64,000 nt of DNA. Origin: Bacillaceae bacterium JMAK1 (GTDB taxonomy: Bacteria > Bacillota > Bacilli > Bacillales > Marinococcaceae). Location of the stretch: positions 1,178,001 through 1,242,000 of the forward strand of contig JIBW01000002.1 of assembly GCA_012970285.1 (NCBI GenBank). Direction: 5' to 3'. The translations under genes were made by a program, and so were the position numbers. Positions 53,864-62,178 of the stretch are shown in pieces. Positions within the stretch are counted from its first letter, which is position 1, and each line of letters opens with the position of its first letter. Under the pieces are notes generated by a model. The model was not told where the DNA came from, made no database searches, and saw only the letters and a list, made by a program, of their open reading frames with translations.

Positions 53864-55371
53864 TAGCTATCACCTCGACCATTCTGCAATTCAAGGATCT
53901 TACGTCTCTGATCTTCGAGTAACTGAGTGTCTTCTAATCCTTGTGCCAGTAACTTCGTGCGCATGAGCTTGTCTTTTTCTTTCGTTTCGCTATCCTCACT
54001 ACCTTCGTATTTATCCATGGTGTCGATGTAACGTGCTAGGAAATCGACAGCAGCATCAATAGAAGTTAATCCGGTTGTTACAGCTTGTGACAATGACCTC
54101 ACGACAACCTCAATCTCATCCGCTTCTTCTTTGGTGTCCCGTGGATCGACCTCTTCCCACTCTAACTCGGTAGCAAATGTGCTAAATGCTTTGTTTTCAC
54201 TTGCATGAGTCATGGCTAATACAATTCGAGCGATACGCTGAAACGGCTCTGCGAACTGATCTCTCTTTCTTTGAACCTTTCGAACCAACACAGGCATTTG
54301 TTCTTTAGTCGATGCATGAGAGCTCGGCGTATGTACGCCGAATACAAACTCAGGCGTTTCAGACGCATCTACAATGCAATAAAAAAGAAGCTGCAGTAAC
54401 AGCTTCGCATCTCCAGTAGGGCTTTCGGCTTCAACAAAGCCAGCATCTTCTTCTTCACCAAGCAACAATAACTCTTTACCATCTAAACTGATAGAACCAT
54501 GCTTCCTAGCGTATTCAGCTGGGTTATCAATTGCGAAGTTGTTTTTCAAAAAGCCCTTAACATCTTTCACTTTAAGTTTTAATTTTGGAGTTGAATTCAT
54601 TTTACTGCCTTGCATTGCATGATACATAACATCGTGATAAGCCTTAATATAAGGCTCAATCGACTCAACTTCACTCTTCCCAAATTTTTCGCTTTCATCT
54701 GATTCATTTTTGAAATGGACGATCGGCAAGAAATCCCACGGCGATTCAATCTCTCCAAGTTCCAGCGTTACAGGTGCATCTCCATCCACTTCAACAATTC
54801 TTTTACCTGCCAATATCCTCTGCTTATAAACAAATTGCCGCTTATATCCTGAATCATCAATCCACTCTTCGTTTGATTCAAGCTGATACTCGATAGGTGT
54901 ATGAGTAATCGGGTCTAAAATAATGTCCTTTACTTGCCCAGGAGGCAATACATTATAAACGATCTTGTCTTTTTCCTCTGGGAACAACGTTGTATCCTGA
55001 TTTTCTTCTCGTGTTATCCAGATGTAGCAGTCGCCATCACGCAAAGCATTACGTTCTGTCCTCAACATTTTAGATCGATTACGCTCAACAAAGCTTTTCA
55101 ATACTTCCTCAGCATCTTCGTCCTGACTATGAAATTTTGGAACACCCATAAAAGATGCTGATGTATTAACAACAGGCTTAACAAAACCTCCACCAAGCTT
55201 GTAATCATCGTTAGTATTATCGTAGAGCTCTTTTGTGAGGGTGTAGTCCGTTTTCCTAGAATCAAGTGTATAGGGTCTGTGCATGCCGCCAATTAGGTTA
55301 ATTCCAAAGCTTGTCATATTGTCTCTGAACCTAGACATTTCCCCAGTAATCGCATTCAATATCCTACCCAC
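53863..55371 (-). CDS. Portal protein (SPP1 gp6 family)
   Basis: The 502-residue protein forms the dodecameric DNA gate at one head vertex. It has GFVKPVVNTSASFMGVP and AYHDVMYHAMQGSKMNSTPKL, typical of SPP1-type portals, and a long C-terminal coiled coil (DKLMRTKLLAQGLEDTQLLEDQR). It overlaps terL by 8 bases. Confidence 0.9.
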   Translation of the reverse strand: MGRILNAITGEMSRFRDNMTSFGINLIGGMHRPYTLDSRKTDYTLTKELYDNTNDDYKLGGGFVKPVVNTSASFMGVPKFHSQDEDAEEVLKSFVERNRSKMLRTERNALRDGDCYIWITREENQDTTLFPEEKDKIVYNVLPPGQVKDIILDPITHTPIEYQLESNEEWIDDSGYKRQFVYKQRILAGKRIVEVDGDAPVTLELGEIESPWDFLPIVHFKNESDESEKFGKSEVESIEPYIKAYHDVMYHAMQGSKMNSTPKLKLKVKDVKGFLKNNFAIDNPAEYARKHGSISLDGKELLLLGEEEDAGFVEAESPTGDAKLLLQLLFYCIVDASETPEFVFGVHTPSSHASTKEQMPVLVRKVQRKRDQFAEPFQRIARIVLAMTHASENKAFSTFATELEWEEVDPRDTKEEADEIEVVVRSLSQAVTTGLTSIDAAVDFLARYIDTMDKYEGSEDSETKEKDKLMRTKLLAQGLEDTQLLEDQRRKILELQNGRGDS

Positions 55372-56686
55372 GAACCTTCACCCCCCTCATTAGCGCAGCA
55401 TAATCATCTGGCATATTCACATTATCCTTCTCGTTAGTGTAGATTCCATAACGTTCGGCGTCCGAGCAGTGATCATTTTGTTTAACCGGCTGATCCTCTC
55501 CACGAGAAGCTGCCTTTTCATCCCAAACATAAGAAAAACGCTCACGAATTAGGTTGATGCAATCGCGATGCGTGTAGTTTCTACCTTCTGCTATTGTTGT
55601 ACCTACGGTTCTTATACCATCTAAAACATCATTCTTAGCTTGAATAACACTTAATTGACCTGATTGCCTAATCTCTGCACTAAACGATGCTGCAGAAGGG
55701 TCAATGATCACTTTGTCAGTGTAGCCCTTACAAAAGGCTTCTAAGTCCTTCCTATACTCACTGTCGAGCTTCTGACGTTCCTCTTTACGTCCATCGTAGT
55801 AATATTCTTTAAGATTGTAGTAAATACGATTACCTTCTTGATCGTACTTAATGCCTTGGAGTATAAAAGCTGTCGGGTTTTGAGTACCGTAGTCAACCGC
55901 TACTTGGAACTCTCGGATCAATGGCGGCCACTCATCAATTACGTGCTTGCCCTCTCGAAACATATCATAGATGACTCCTTGTGCCATCACCCATAAGCCA
56001 AGGATATAGCGTTGATAAAAAACGCCTGAAAATGTTCTGCGGTACCGTTGCTTCACTTTGTCAGATAATGATAGGTTGTCATCCATCTGGAAATGTAGAA
56101 CCAGTATACGCTTTTCTTTTGCCTTGTCGATGAACTCAGTCTTAAACCAGTGATAAGGACCTTCTGGGTTACAGTTCAAGAAAATCTTTGCACCTTCATC
56201 GTCAGTCTCAGCAGAGCAACGACCTTGCGCCTGGTCAACAAATGAACGAGGAAAAAGCGCCGCTTCATCTAAATAAGCGCCCGCTGCTGTTAAACCTTGT
56301 AATGTATCCTGACTGGCTTCGTTATTTGCCCCGAACAGATAGTACGTATTAGATCCTATAATGACGTGCGGGTTTTCCGATCGATGATAGTGGTACTCAA
56401 TCCCTTTAGCAACGAGTATCTTAAACATCGGCTCAAGCACGTTACGTTTGAGAGCGCCCATCGATCGACCAGCAATGATAAAGTTCTGATCACGATGCTT
56501 AGCCAACGACCAAGTAATAAATGAATCAATCATTGCAATGGTTTTGCCTGACCTTATGGATCCTTCGGCGATCACCGTGTCGTAATCTCTATATGGACTC
56601 TTGCTAGCCCACCACATCAGTAGCTTCTTTTGCTTACGGCTAAACGGCTGAAATTTAAACGAGGTTACCTTCTTAATCTTCTTCAT
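55364..56686 (-). CDS. terL: Terminase large subunit
   Basis: This 440-residue packaging motor ATPase/nuclease has Walker A EGSIRSGKT (about 41-49) and Walker B AYLDEA (about 137-142). The nuclease domain contains VAVDYGTQNPTAFIL and KVIIDPSAASF, with conserved aspartates. It is of the XtmB/SPP1 gp2 type. It overlaps terS by 14 bases. Confidence 0.93.
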   Translation of the reverse strand: MKKIKKVTSFKFQPFSRKQKKLLMWWASKSPYRDYDTVIAEGSIRSGKTIAMIDSFITWSLAKHRDQNFIIAGRSMGALKRNVLEPMFKILVAKGIEYHYHRSENPHVIIGSNTYYLFGANNEASQDTLQGLTAAGAYLDEAALFPRSFVDQAQGRCSAETDDEGAKIFLNCNPEGPYHWFKTEFIDKAKEKRILVLHFQMDDNLSLSDKVKQRYRRTFSGVFYQRYILGLWVMAQGVIYDMFREGKHVIDEWPPLIREFQVAVDYGTQNPTAFILQGIKYDQEGNRIYYNLKEYYYDGRKEERQKLDSEYRKDLEAFCKGYTDKVIIDPSAASFSAEIRQSGQLSVIQAKNDVLDGIRTVGTTIAEGRNYTHRDCINLIRERFSYVWDEKAASRGEDQPVKQNDHCSDAERYGIYTNEKDNVNMPDDYAALMRGVKVRG

Positions 56687-57467
56687 GTTCTACCTCATCG
56701 TCTTCAAAAACGTTTTCTACGCTTGCATTTAGAGCTTCTTCGTAATTCTTAACCTGCTCATGAGGGTCACCGTCCGTATCGCCACGCATATTACCCAGTT
56801 CTATTTCTGCCTTTTCAATGCCTAATTCCATCTGTTGTAAGTGTAAGCGTCTTTGATCGTCTTTACCTGACAGCATCATAAAGTCTTTAATCAATCCTCT
56901 AAGCTCAGATTGAGCTCTAGCCATTGCATTCATAAAGGTAGCGTGTCGATCCCAAGCAAACTGAAATTCATACTCAATTTCTTCAGGCTCCATTTGTTTT
57001 GTTTGCCTGTTGTATGCAAGACCTTTCATCTTCTTGATTTCTTTCTTAAGTTCATCTTGATCATTAACATGCATCAACTTTTGAGCTCTGGCTATAGCTG
57101 CGTATTTAATGATGATGTTCTCGTGTAATATATCCACTGGCGATTTGACCATAATTGCATCAATGATACCTAGCGTCTCCTCATCATCTGGAAAAATGGT
57201 GCGAAAGAAGCCGTGAGTAGATGCGTTGCTGTTTCCAACTGGAGCCCCGCCACCTTTGTTACCTATGGCGTTCTTGTTGCCTCTTGGCGCACCTACTTTT
57301 TTGGGTGCACCCTCTGTATTTTTGGGTGCACCCTTTTCTCTTGTCCAACCGTGACGCTTTTTCCATGACTTCACTGTGTTTAGAGAGACGCCATGTTTTT
57401 CTGCGATGTCTTTATATTTCATTCCGTTACAGTAATCACGCCAGGCTTTCTTTTGCTGATCCGTCAT
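56673..57467 (-). CDS. terS: Terminase small subunit
   Basis: The 264-residue XtmA-like protein recognises the packaging site. It has an N-terminal helix-turn-helix (GMKYKDIAEKHGVSLNTVKSWKKRHGW, region 14-40), a Gly/Asn/Lys/Pro-rich linker with repeated GAP-GN motifs, and a helical oligomerisation C-terminus. Confidence 0.9.
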   Translation of the reverse strand: MTDQQKKAWRDYCNGMKYKDIAEKHGVSLNTVKSWKKRHGWTREKGAPKNTEGAPKKVGAPRGNKNAIGNKGGGAPVGNSNASTHGFFRTIFPDDEETLGIIDAIMVKSPVDILHENIIIKYAAIARAQKLMHVNDQDELKKEIKKMKGLAYNRQTKQMEPEEIEYEFQFAWDRHATFMNAMARAQSELRGLIKDFMMLSGKDDQRRLHLQQMELGIEKAEIELGNMRGDTDGDPHEQVKNYEEALNASVENVFEDDEVEHEED

Positions 57468-57518
57468 GTCACATGCACCGCCACCCCCACAGTATTATGT
57501 TTGTTTTGCATTCGCTCT

Positions 57519-57561
57519 CAACAGAGCAGGAACTTTATTCGCTCCTTTATAGGCTCTGTTG
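57519..57561. repeat. Inverted repeat upstream of terS
   Basis: CAACAGAGC (57519-57527) and GCTCTGTTG (57553-57561) are perfect 9-base inverted arms 25 bases apart, in the short gap before terS. A packaging-site or leader-hairpin role is possible. Confidence 0.5.
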
Positions 57562-57576
57562 GCAACGAAGGCATTA

Positions 57577-57600
57577 AAAAAAACACCCGAGTGGGTGTCT
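57577..57600 (-). terminator. Terminator after the 57599-58036 gene
   Basis: On the minus strand ACACCCACTCGGGTGT forms a short stem followed by eight T residues right after the stop codon. It isolates the gene from the terminase operon, which therefore needs its own promoter. Confidence 0.75.
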
Positions 57601-58036
57601 AATCAATATATTTTGTTAACATCAGTTCAAACAAACCTTCTATCTCTTTCGATGTCAACTCTTTGTTTTCGTTTCTGTCATTTGTAAGTTCCCAATCTCC
57701 AGTATCTCTTAAAGTTACTTGGTCGTGTTTAAATCCTCCTGCAATGCTAACCCCTGAACCAAACTCAAATTTTATATCACCATCAGCAATATATCCTAAG
57801 AACCCTGATTTATCTATTGTAATCTTCATTTTAGTGTCTTTAAACGTGAAGTAAAACTGCTTATCTTTCAAGTATGCGTTTATGCTGATTCCGGCTGTTC
57901 TATTAATCACCGTAGATACATCTTTGAACTCTTTAAATAAATCCTTGAAGCACTCTTGCATAGATATCTTATTCTTATCTTCATCGTTTTGTTTTATCTT
58001 TTTATCGGGATTTATCCTTTTCATCCATTCACTCAT
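57599..58036 (-). CDS. Uncharacterised accessory protein
   Basis: The 145-residue product has a charged N-terminus (MSEWMKRINPDKKIKQND) and a beta-rich middle (LKDKQFYFTFKDTKMKITIDKSG). It resembles no family I recognise. It lies alone between the late regulator and terS with its own terminator, like a moron gene. Confidence 0.55.
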   Translation of the reverse strand: MSEWMKRINPDKKIKQNDEDKNKISMQECFKDLFKEFKDVSTVINRTAGISINAYLKDKQFYFTFKDTKMKITIDKSGFLGYIADGDIKFEFGSGVSIAGGFKHDQVTLRDTGDWELTNDRNENKELTSKEIEGLFELMLTKYID

Positions 58037-58230
58037 ATTAATACCCTCTTTCTACAATTTACTTAAAGGGCATAATTCGACAAATAATCCTTAATTCCTT
58101 CAAATACATAAAAACCACAACGATTAACGTCATGGCTTATAAATACTTACCAACCAAATTGTTTAGAGGGTGACCGTGGCAGCAGGCCTCGCCGACCAGC
58201 CTTCCATGGTAATACCATAACATGCTTTAA
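58037..58230. other. Non-coding gap with a GC-rich core
   Basis: This 194-base gap holds a GC-rich stretch at about 58166-58205 that differs sharply from its AT-rich surroundings. It contains no convincing hairpin terminator or ribosome site. Its place just upstream of the packaging genes makes a pac-type or control site possible. Confidence 0.4.
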
Positions 58231-58680
58231 TCAAGCTGTTGGTTCCTTAAAAGTTCCTTTTTTGATTTGGTGACTAATTTTCTTTATCCAACTGTAGCTA
58301 TAGCCAAGTTCAGAAGCGATTTCTTGTAGGCTATATCCTTGCACGCGCATGTAATACACCTTATATTCTAATCCTTCAAATTTACATATATGGTTTTCCA
58401 TTTCTTCTTTAGCAAAACGCTTATCTTTCATGATAGCTCTTAATTGATCTAATAATTGATCAATCTTATCGATTCTAAATAAAACTTCATCCAATGGTAA
58501 TGGCGAAAAACTTGTCTGCACCCGTACAGCTGCATAATCAATTGCGGAGATGCCTTTAGGAGCATTGGCAAACATCATGCGGCGGTACTGCTCTCGTTCT
58601 CGTTTTAGGCTGCTAATTCTAATGTCTAGAATGTCGATCTCTTGGCATAAATCTTTATATGAAATAGCGCTCGTAACCAC
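58231..58680 (-). CDS. Sigma-like late regulator (ArpU/Xpf-type)
   Basis: The 149-residue protein has a coiled N-terminus (ISSLKREREQYRRMMFA) and a C-terminal region-4-like helix-turn-helix (YKVYYMRVQGYSLQEIASELGYSYSWIKKISHQIKKG, region 105-142). Such proteins switch on late genes in Gram-positive phages; PBSX uses the sigma-like Xpf at the equivalent place. Confidence 0.75.
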   Translation of the reverse strand: MVTSAISYKDLCQEIDILDIRISSLKREREQYRRMMFANAPKGISAIDYAAVRVQTSFSPLPLDEVLFRIDKIDQLLDQLRAIMKDKRFAKEEMENHICKFEGLEYKVYYMRVQGYSLQEIASELGYSYSWIKKISHQIKKGTFKEPTA

Positions 58681-58694
58681 AATAACAGCCCCTT

Positions 58695-59003
58695 TTATTT
58701 AGATCTAAACGCTCCGCCACGACCTCTGTGATGGATCTGGCGATCAATTCCCATTAAGCTACGTAATTCATAATTCGATAGCGACTTTGTATCTATCTTG
58801 TTTACAGGTTTAGGGCTTATTGTAAGTGCAATCGCTTTAGCTTTAACCGCTGCTTGCATTTGCTTTAATCCACATCTTTTGCACTGTTGGTCTTGATCGC
58901 TTCGACTATATCGTTTAGGAAGATCCGCCCAATCATGCTTGCATTTACTCTGGATGATCTCTTGGATTGTAACGGCTCGCTTTTGTTTATGCTTCTCTTT
59001 CAC
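58695..59003 (-). CDS. Small zinc-ribbon phage protein
   Basis: The 102-residue basic protein has CKHDWADLPKRYSR and CKRCGLKQMQ, a probable CxH-CxxC zinc site near residues 19-45. I start it at a GTG (59003) since AAGGGGG lies 6 bases upstream; the frame is open to 59030. It probably binds nucleic acid; role unknown. Confidence 0.65.
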   Translation of the reverse strand: MKEKHKQKRAVTIQEIIQSKCKHDWADLPKRYSRSDQDQQCKRCGLKQMQAAVKAKAIALTISPKPVNKIDTKSLSNYELRSLMGIDRQIHHRGRGGAFRSK

Positions 59004-59030
59004 GGTTTTACCCCCTTTATTTAACAACAA

Positions 59031-59074
59031 AAAGGGACACCAATCCCCGGTAAAGGATTAGTGCCCCTGCAGAC
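59031..59074 (-). terminator. Terminator of the DUF5677 gene
   Basis: On the minus strand GGGGCACTAATCC pairs with GGATTGGTGTCCC across TTTACCGG and is followed by TTTTTG. The near-perfect stem isolates the gene at 59089-59958. Confidence 0.85.
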
Positions 59075-59088
59075 CCTGCTCAGAGCGA

Positions 59089-59958
59089 TTATTCTTCTAT
59101 CATTGTTCTTTCATACCATCTAAGAAATGAATTTTGATCAGAAGTGCTATAAAAGAATTTTACATACATTAACATAATTAATGCTGAATACTTTGCTGTC
59201 ATATTTATATAAAAATCTATATTTGTATAAGAAGTTACTTGTCTAATTATTCCTCCACCCTCACCATCTGATAAAAGAACATCATCCGTAGCATTAACTC
59301 CATGAGCCTCTCTAGACCACGCTTGGTAAAGGAGTAGATATTCTGGTGTATAAGAATACTTTTTGGCCAATTGATGCAAACTTTCAGGTCCATCATTCAA
59401 GGAGTACCATTTAGGTGAACTATTAGACGATTGTTGATAACTTTTATTGGCTTGTGATAACCCTTCATGAGCTTTTATCCTTTTCTCAATCCTAATAATT
59501 TCTTGATTCATAGCTCTTTTTTGATCTTCAGTAATAGACATATTTTTTAGTATTTCGGACAGTTCCATTCCCTTTTTCTTTCCGGTGTACAGTTTTAATT
59601 GATGTATTTTATCTTTTAGGCTACATAGATAATACTGATTAGCCCTCTGCTTAAATTCAGATGGACATTCTAAAAGGTATTTGGTGCCTAACAATAATTC
59701 TAAAAGATTCCTGAGAACAATTTGTACACTCGACTCTACGCCTAAATTGGATATTGCAAATACCGCATTACACTTGTCTAATGCTTTTCGGAAGATTGTA
59801 ATAGCAACTAAATCCTCTACACTTAAATCACCAGTACCATTAGAAATATTTATCAACTCTTGTAATACCTCATCCATCTTCCTAACTACAATTCCAACTT
59901 TCTCAAGTTGTTCTTCGGCATAATTACTTAATTGGTGATTACGCAAATTATCTTCCAT
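59089..59958 (-). CDS. DUF5677-like protein, monocistronic moron
   Basis: The 289-residue all-helical protein has SVQIVLRNLLELLLGTKYLLECP (region 82-104), the paired helices of DUF5677-type proteins, and WSREAHGVNATDDVL (about 229-243) near the C-terminus, which resembles the catalytic region of HEPN-like helical proteins but lacks a clear RxxxxxH. Family members are found in accessory and defence islands. It has its own extended -10 promoter and strong terminator, so it is likely expressed in the lysogen. Function is not proven. Confidence 0.6.
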   Translation of the reverse strand: MEDNLRNHQLSNYAEEQLEKVGIVVRKMDEVLQELINISNGTGDLSVEDLVAITIFRKALDKCNAVFAISNLGVESSVQIVLRNLLELLLGTKYLLECPSEFKQRANQYYLCSLKDKIHQLKLYTGKKKGMELSEILKNMSITEDQKRAMNQEIIRIEKRIKAHEGLSQANKSYQQSSNSSPKWYSLNDGPESLHQLAKKYSYTPEYLLLYQAWSREAHGVNATDDVLLSDGEGGGIIRQVTSYTNIDFYINMTAKYSALIMLMYVKFFYSTSDQNSFLRWYERTMIEE

Positions 59959-59979
59959 AACTCACCTCTTTCACCTTAT

Positions 59980-59988
59980 ATTATACCA
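59980..59988 (-). promoter_or_regulatory. Extended -10 promoter of the DUF5677 gene
   Basis: On the minus strand TGG-TATAAT (59988-59980) lies about 22 bases upstream of the start codon, with GAGGTGAG between them. No good -35 at 17 bases is seen, as is usual for extended -10 promoters. Confidence 0.65.
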
Positions 59989-59991
59989 TGT

Positions 59992-60750
59992 TTATCCAGT
60001 CAATTGTTGATCTTTTAGTGCTAATATCCCATTTCCTTCAAGAATATCATGAATAAACAGTCTACCTTTTTGAGTCCAACGATTGTGCATCACTGCACCT
60101 CGTCTGCCATCTCTATGAGTAATGTCAACGGTATTAGACTCAACATATCCTTTTGCTTGATACTGACTGTACAAGAGCCACTGACCGTTTTGTTTATACT
60201 GCACTTTCTCGTCTTTCAAGATTGCATTGAGCTTAACACCTGACATACCATAATCTTTTGCGATCTGTGTAGTGGTTACAGTTCCTTTAGATGCCAGGAT
60301 CTGGTCAACATAGCGAGCTTTATGTTCGTATTCTGCAGCTTTTAGTTCCAACAGCTTTACCTGTTCTTGCTCCTTAATCCATGCCTTTGCTCTTAGTATT
60401 GGATCGTCAATGGTATAGGAAGGCTTACTTTGATCGTACTTACCTGTTTTACGGATCGCTGGCAGCACGTCTTTCGTTACCCATTTCTTAAAGCTTTTCG
60501 CTTCTTTCTTTCGACTGGTGAAAATTAAAGAATATAGTCCGGATTCGTTAATCGCTTGAATGGCTTGGCTTCCACCAAGGGTGTCGGTATTAACGACACC
60601 CTTCTCATCGTCATCTAAACGATTTACAGCGTCACGACTATTCCTAATTTCAAGGACCTCACACACGTCTTTTGCAACAAACCATACTTCTTCATCAATA
60701 ATTACCGTCCGAACTTGCTTGTTTTGATAATCAAATACTTTCTGCAGCAT
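59992..60750 (-). CDS. Phage antirepressor (BRO-N plus KilAC)
   Basis: The 252-residue protein has the BRO N-terminal domain (VWFVAKDVCEVLEIRNSRDAV, ESGLYSLIFTSRKKEAKSFKKWVTKDVLPAIRKTGKY, about 22-105) and a C-terminal KilAC/ANT domain (TTTQIAKDYGMSGVKLNAILKDEKVQY, about 163-190). Such proteins relieve prophage repressors. It begins the gene set that follows the early operon. Confidence 0.9.
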   Translation of the reverse strand: MLQKVFDYQNKQVRTVIIDEEVWFVAKDVCEVLEIRNSRDAVNRLDDDEKGVVNTDTLGGSQAIQAINESGLYSLIFTSRKKEAKSFKKWVTKDVLPAIRKTGKYDQSKPSYTIDDPILRAKAWIKEQEQVKLLELKAAEYEHKARYVDQILASKGTVTTTQIAKDYGMSGVKLNAILKDEKVQYKQNGQWLLYSQYQAKGYVESNTVDITHRDGRRGAVMHNRWTQKGRLFIHDILEGNGILALKDQQLTG

Positions 60751-60762
60751 ACCTTCACCGCC

Positions 60763-60948
60763 TTAAACTTTTATAATTTCTTTATTTACGACTCGATCAA
60801 TTTTCCCGTTTTGCCAAACAGCATGTTGTTCGCCGTACCCACTGCTAAGAGGGGGGATCATCTTCACTACTCCATCTTTCACGATGTACATCGCATTCAC
60901 AGAGCAATCAATCTCAGCTGTCATTGTTTCTAATTTTGTTTCTGGCAT
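60763..60948 (-). CDS. DUF3954-like small phage protein
   Basis: The 61-residue product has MTAEIDCSVNAMYIVKDGVVKMI and GYGEQHAVWQNGKIDRV, the DUF3954 pattern found in early regions of Bacillus phages. Unknown role. It is followed 13 bases later by the antirepressor. Confidence 0.7.
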   Translation of the reverse strand: MPETKLETMTAEIDCSVNAMYIVKDGVVKMIPPLSSGYGEQHAVWQNGKIDRVVNKEIIKV

Positions 60949-60988
60949 ATTCTTACCCCTCCCATTATGTTAAGCTTTACCTAGCGAC

Positions 60989-61014
60989 AGGCTCCGAGAG
61001 GGGCCTTTTTTTTA
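60989..61014 (+). terminator. Plus-strand terminator opposing the early genes
   Basis: AGGCTCC (60989-60995) pairs with GGGGCCT (61000-61006), one T-G pair, across a GAGA tetraloop, followed by eight T residues on the plus strand. All nearby genes are on the minus strand, so it would stop antisense transcription. Confidence 0.65.
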
Positions 61015-61131
61015 TTTCTTATAAATCGTTGCTAAACATTTAGATAACATCTGAATCCCTAGTAGGTGAGCTATCCTATGCCCTAGACCGTACTCTTTGA
61101 CGCACTCTAGCTCCGATAATAGTTTCCACAT
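61012..61131 (-). CDS. 39-residue phage protein
   Basis: A short frame, MWKLLSELECVKEYGLGHR..., starts after GGGAGGGTG 6 bases upstream; that ribosome site is also the end of the upstream small gene. It is part of a chain of coupled mini-genes. Function unknown. Confidence 0.55.
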   Translation of the reverse strand: MWKLLSELECVKEYGLGHRIAHLLGIQMLSKCLATIYKK

Positions 61132-61132
61132 T

Positions 61133-61246
61133 TTACACCCTCCCTGCTAACTCTCTAGCCCGTTTATTAACCTCTTCTTGATCAATCTCCTCACGGATCA
61201 CCTTACGTTGCCATTCTAATTGCTCACTTTTCGTCATGGTTTTCAT
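61133..61246 (-). CDS. 37-residue phage protein
   Basis: The charged helical product, MKTMTKSEQLEWQRKVI..., starts within the stop of the upstream gene (ATGA) and ends two bases before the next ribosome-start unit. Coupling and composition support it as real. Function unknown. Confidence 0.55.
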   Translation of the reverse strand: MKTMTKSEQLEWQRKVIREEIDQEEVNKRARELAGRV

Positions 61247-61443
61247 TCCGAATCCCCCACTAATTCTTCTAGATCTTCCTCAAATACAAATTTGCACTTT
61301 CCTGTACGAAGATTTTCTAACCAAATAACAAACCTTGTTAAGCCTAAACTGTCAAAGTCGTCATTAATGATTGTCGATGTCTTGGTTAAGACCTCATATT
61401 CTTCACCTTCAAACATCACAACTTCCCCCGATTGTATATTCAT
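61243..61443 (-). CDS. 66-residue acidic phage protein
   Basis: The product contains MFEGEEYEVLTKTSTIIND and ENLRTGKCKFVFEEDLEEL, a small beta protein. GGAGGAAT precedes its ATG, which overlaps the stop of the upstream gene. Function unknown. Confidence 0.65.
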   Translation of the reverse strand: MNIQSGEVVMFEGEEYEVLTKTSTIINDDFDSLGLTRFVIWLENLRTGKCKFVFEEDLEELVGDSE

Positions 61444-61604
61444 TCCGATTCCTCCATTTCTTCTTTTATAATCCGTCTTGCAGCCATTAAGCCGTTTATA
61501 TATGCCATGACTTCTTTGCTGTCGTTCCTTGTATGAGCAGCATTGATTTTCTTGTTAATCGCCTTATTTACTCTCGAATGGACGACCTTCAGTCGATCAG
61601 TCAT
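61440..61604 (-). CDS. 54-residue phage protein
   Basis: The basic helical product, MTDRLKVVHSRVNKAINKKIN..., begins after GTGAGGG and ends EEMEESE, overlapping the next ATG by 4 bases. It immediately follows the RecU gene. Function unknown. Confidence 0.6.
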   Translation of the reverse strand: MTDRLKVVHSRVNKAINKKINAAHTRNDSKEVMAYINGLMAARRIIKEEMEESE

Positions 61605-61608
61605 TCCC

Positions 61609-62163
61609 TCACCCCTTCATCCACCGTTCCACCGCAGCAAGATAATCGACTCGAACGCCCCGACCTTGTTCAACACCATATGCATGTATTTCAAAGTCCT
61701 CCAGAGGTATGCTCTTACGACCACCTGCATCTGCTTTGCTCTTGTAATGTTTCAATGTTACGTATGGGAGCAGGAACACCTCTCTGGTGTCTCTAAACTC
61801 GATGAGTAAGAATGAACGTGCTCCGTGCTTTTGCGCTTGATCCAGGTAATCATATTGATGATCCGCTACGTTATTTAACGGAAAACTCTTGCCAGACAGC
61901 GATTTGGCTTCAAAAACGATTGAATGACCTCGATACACGCCGTCGTAGTCAACGGTGCTCTTGTTTTCAAAGTAACCAGATACTACCTTAGTGCCTTTGC
62001 TTCGTGTCACCTTGACTGGTGTAGATCGTTTATTGATAAGAGCGATATTTTGATATGCATACATCTGGTTTGTATGATTGATTGCTGTCTCAAAGGCCAT
62101 ACCTCGATTGCCTTGTCCAACCTTCTTTCGGTACTCATCCGCAGCCATTCTTAACTGTGCCAT
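61609..62163 (-). CDS. recU: RecU-like Holliday junction resolvase
   Basis: This 184-residue phage RecU endonuclease cuts four-way junctions. The core has NRGMAFETAINHTN (with the first catalytic glutamate near residue 25), DYDGVYRGHSIVFEAKSLSGKSFPL (D and ExK, about 72-96) and a C-terminal RFL-like stalk region. Phage copies process recombination intermediates before packaging. Confidence 0.9.
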   Translation of the reverse strand: MAQLRMAADEYRKKVGQGNRGMAFETAINHTNQMYAYQNIALINKRSTPVKVTRSKGTKVVSGYFENKSTVDYDGVYRGHSIVFEAKSLSGKSFPLNNVADHQYDYLDQAQKHGARSFLLIEFRDTREVFLLPYVTLKHYKSKADAGGRKSIPLEDFEIHAYGVEQGRGVRVDYLAAVERWMKG

Positions 62164-62178
62164 TACTCCTTCTCCCTT

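Noticed and set aside
58160-58210. tRNA or small structured RNA in the GC-rich gap
   Set aside because: No cloverleaf, T-loop or acceptor stem can be drawn; left as an unexplained segment.
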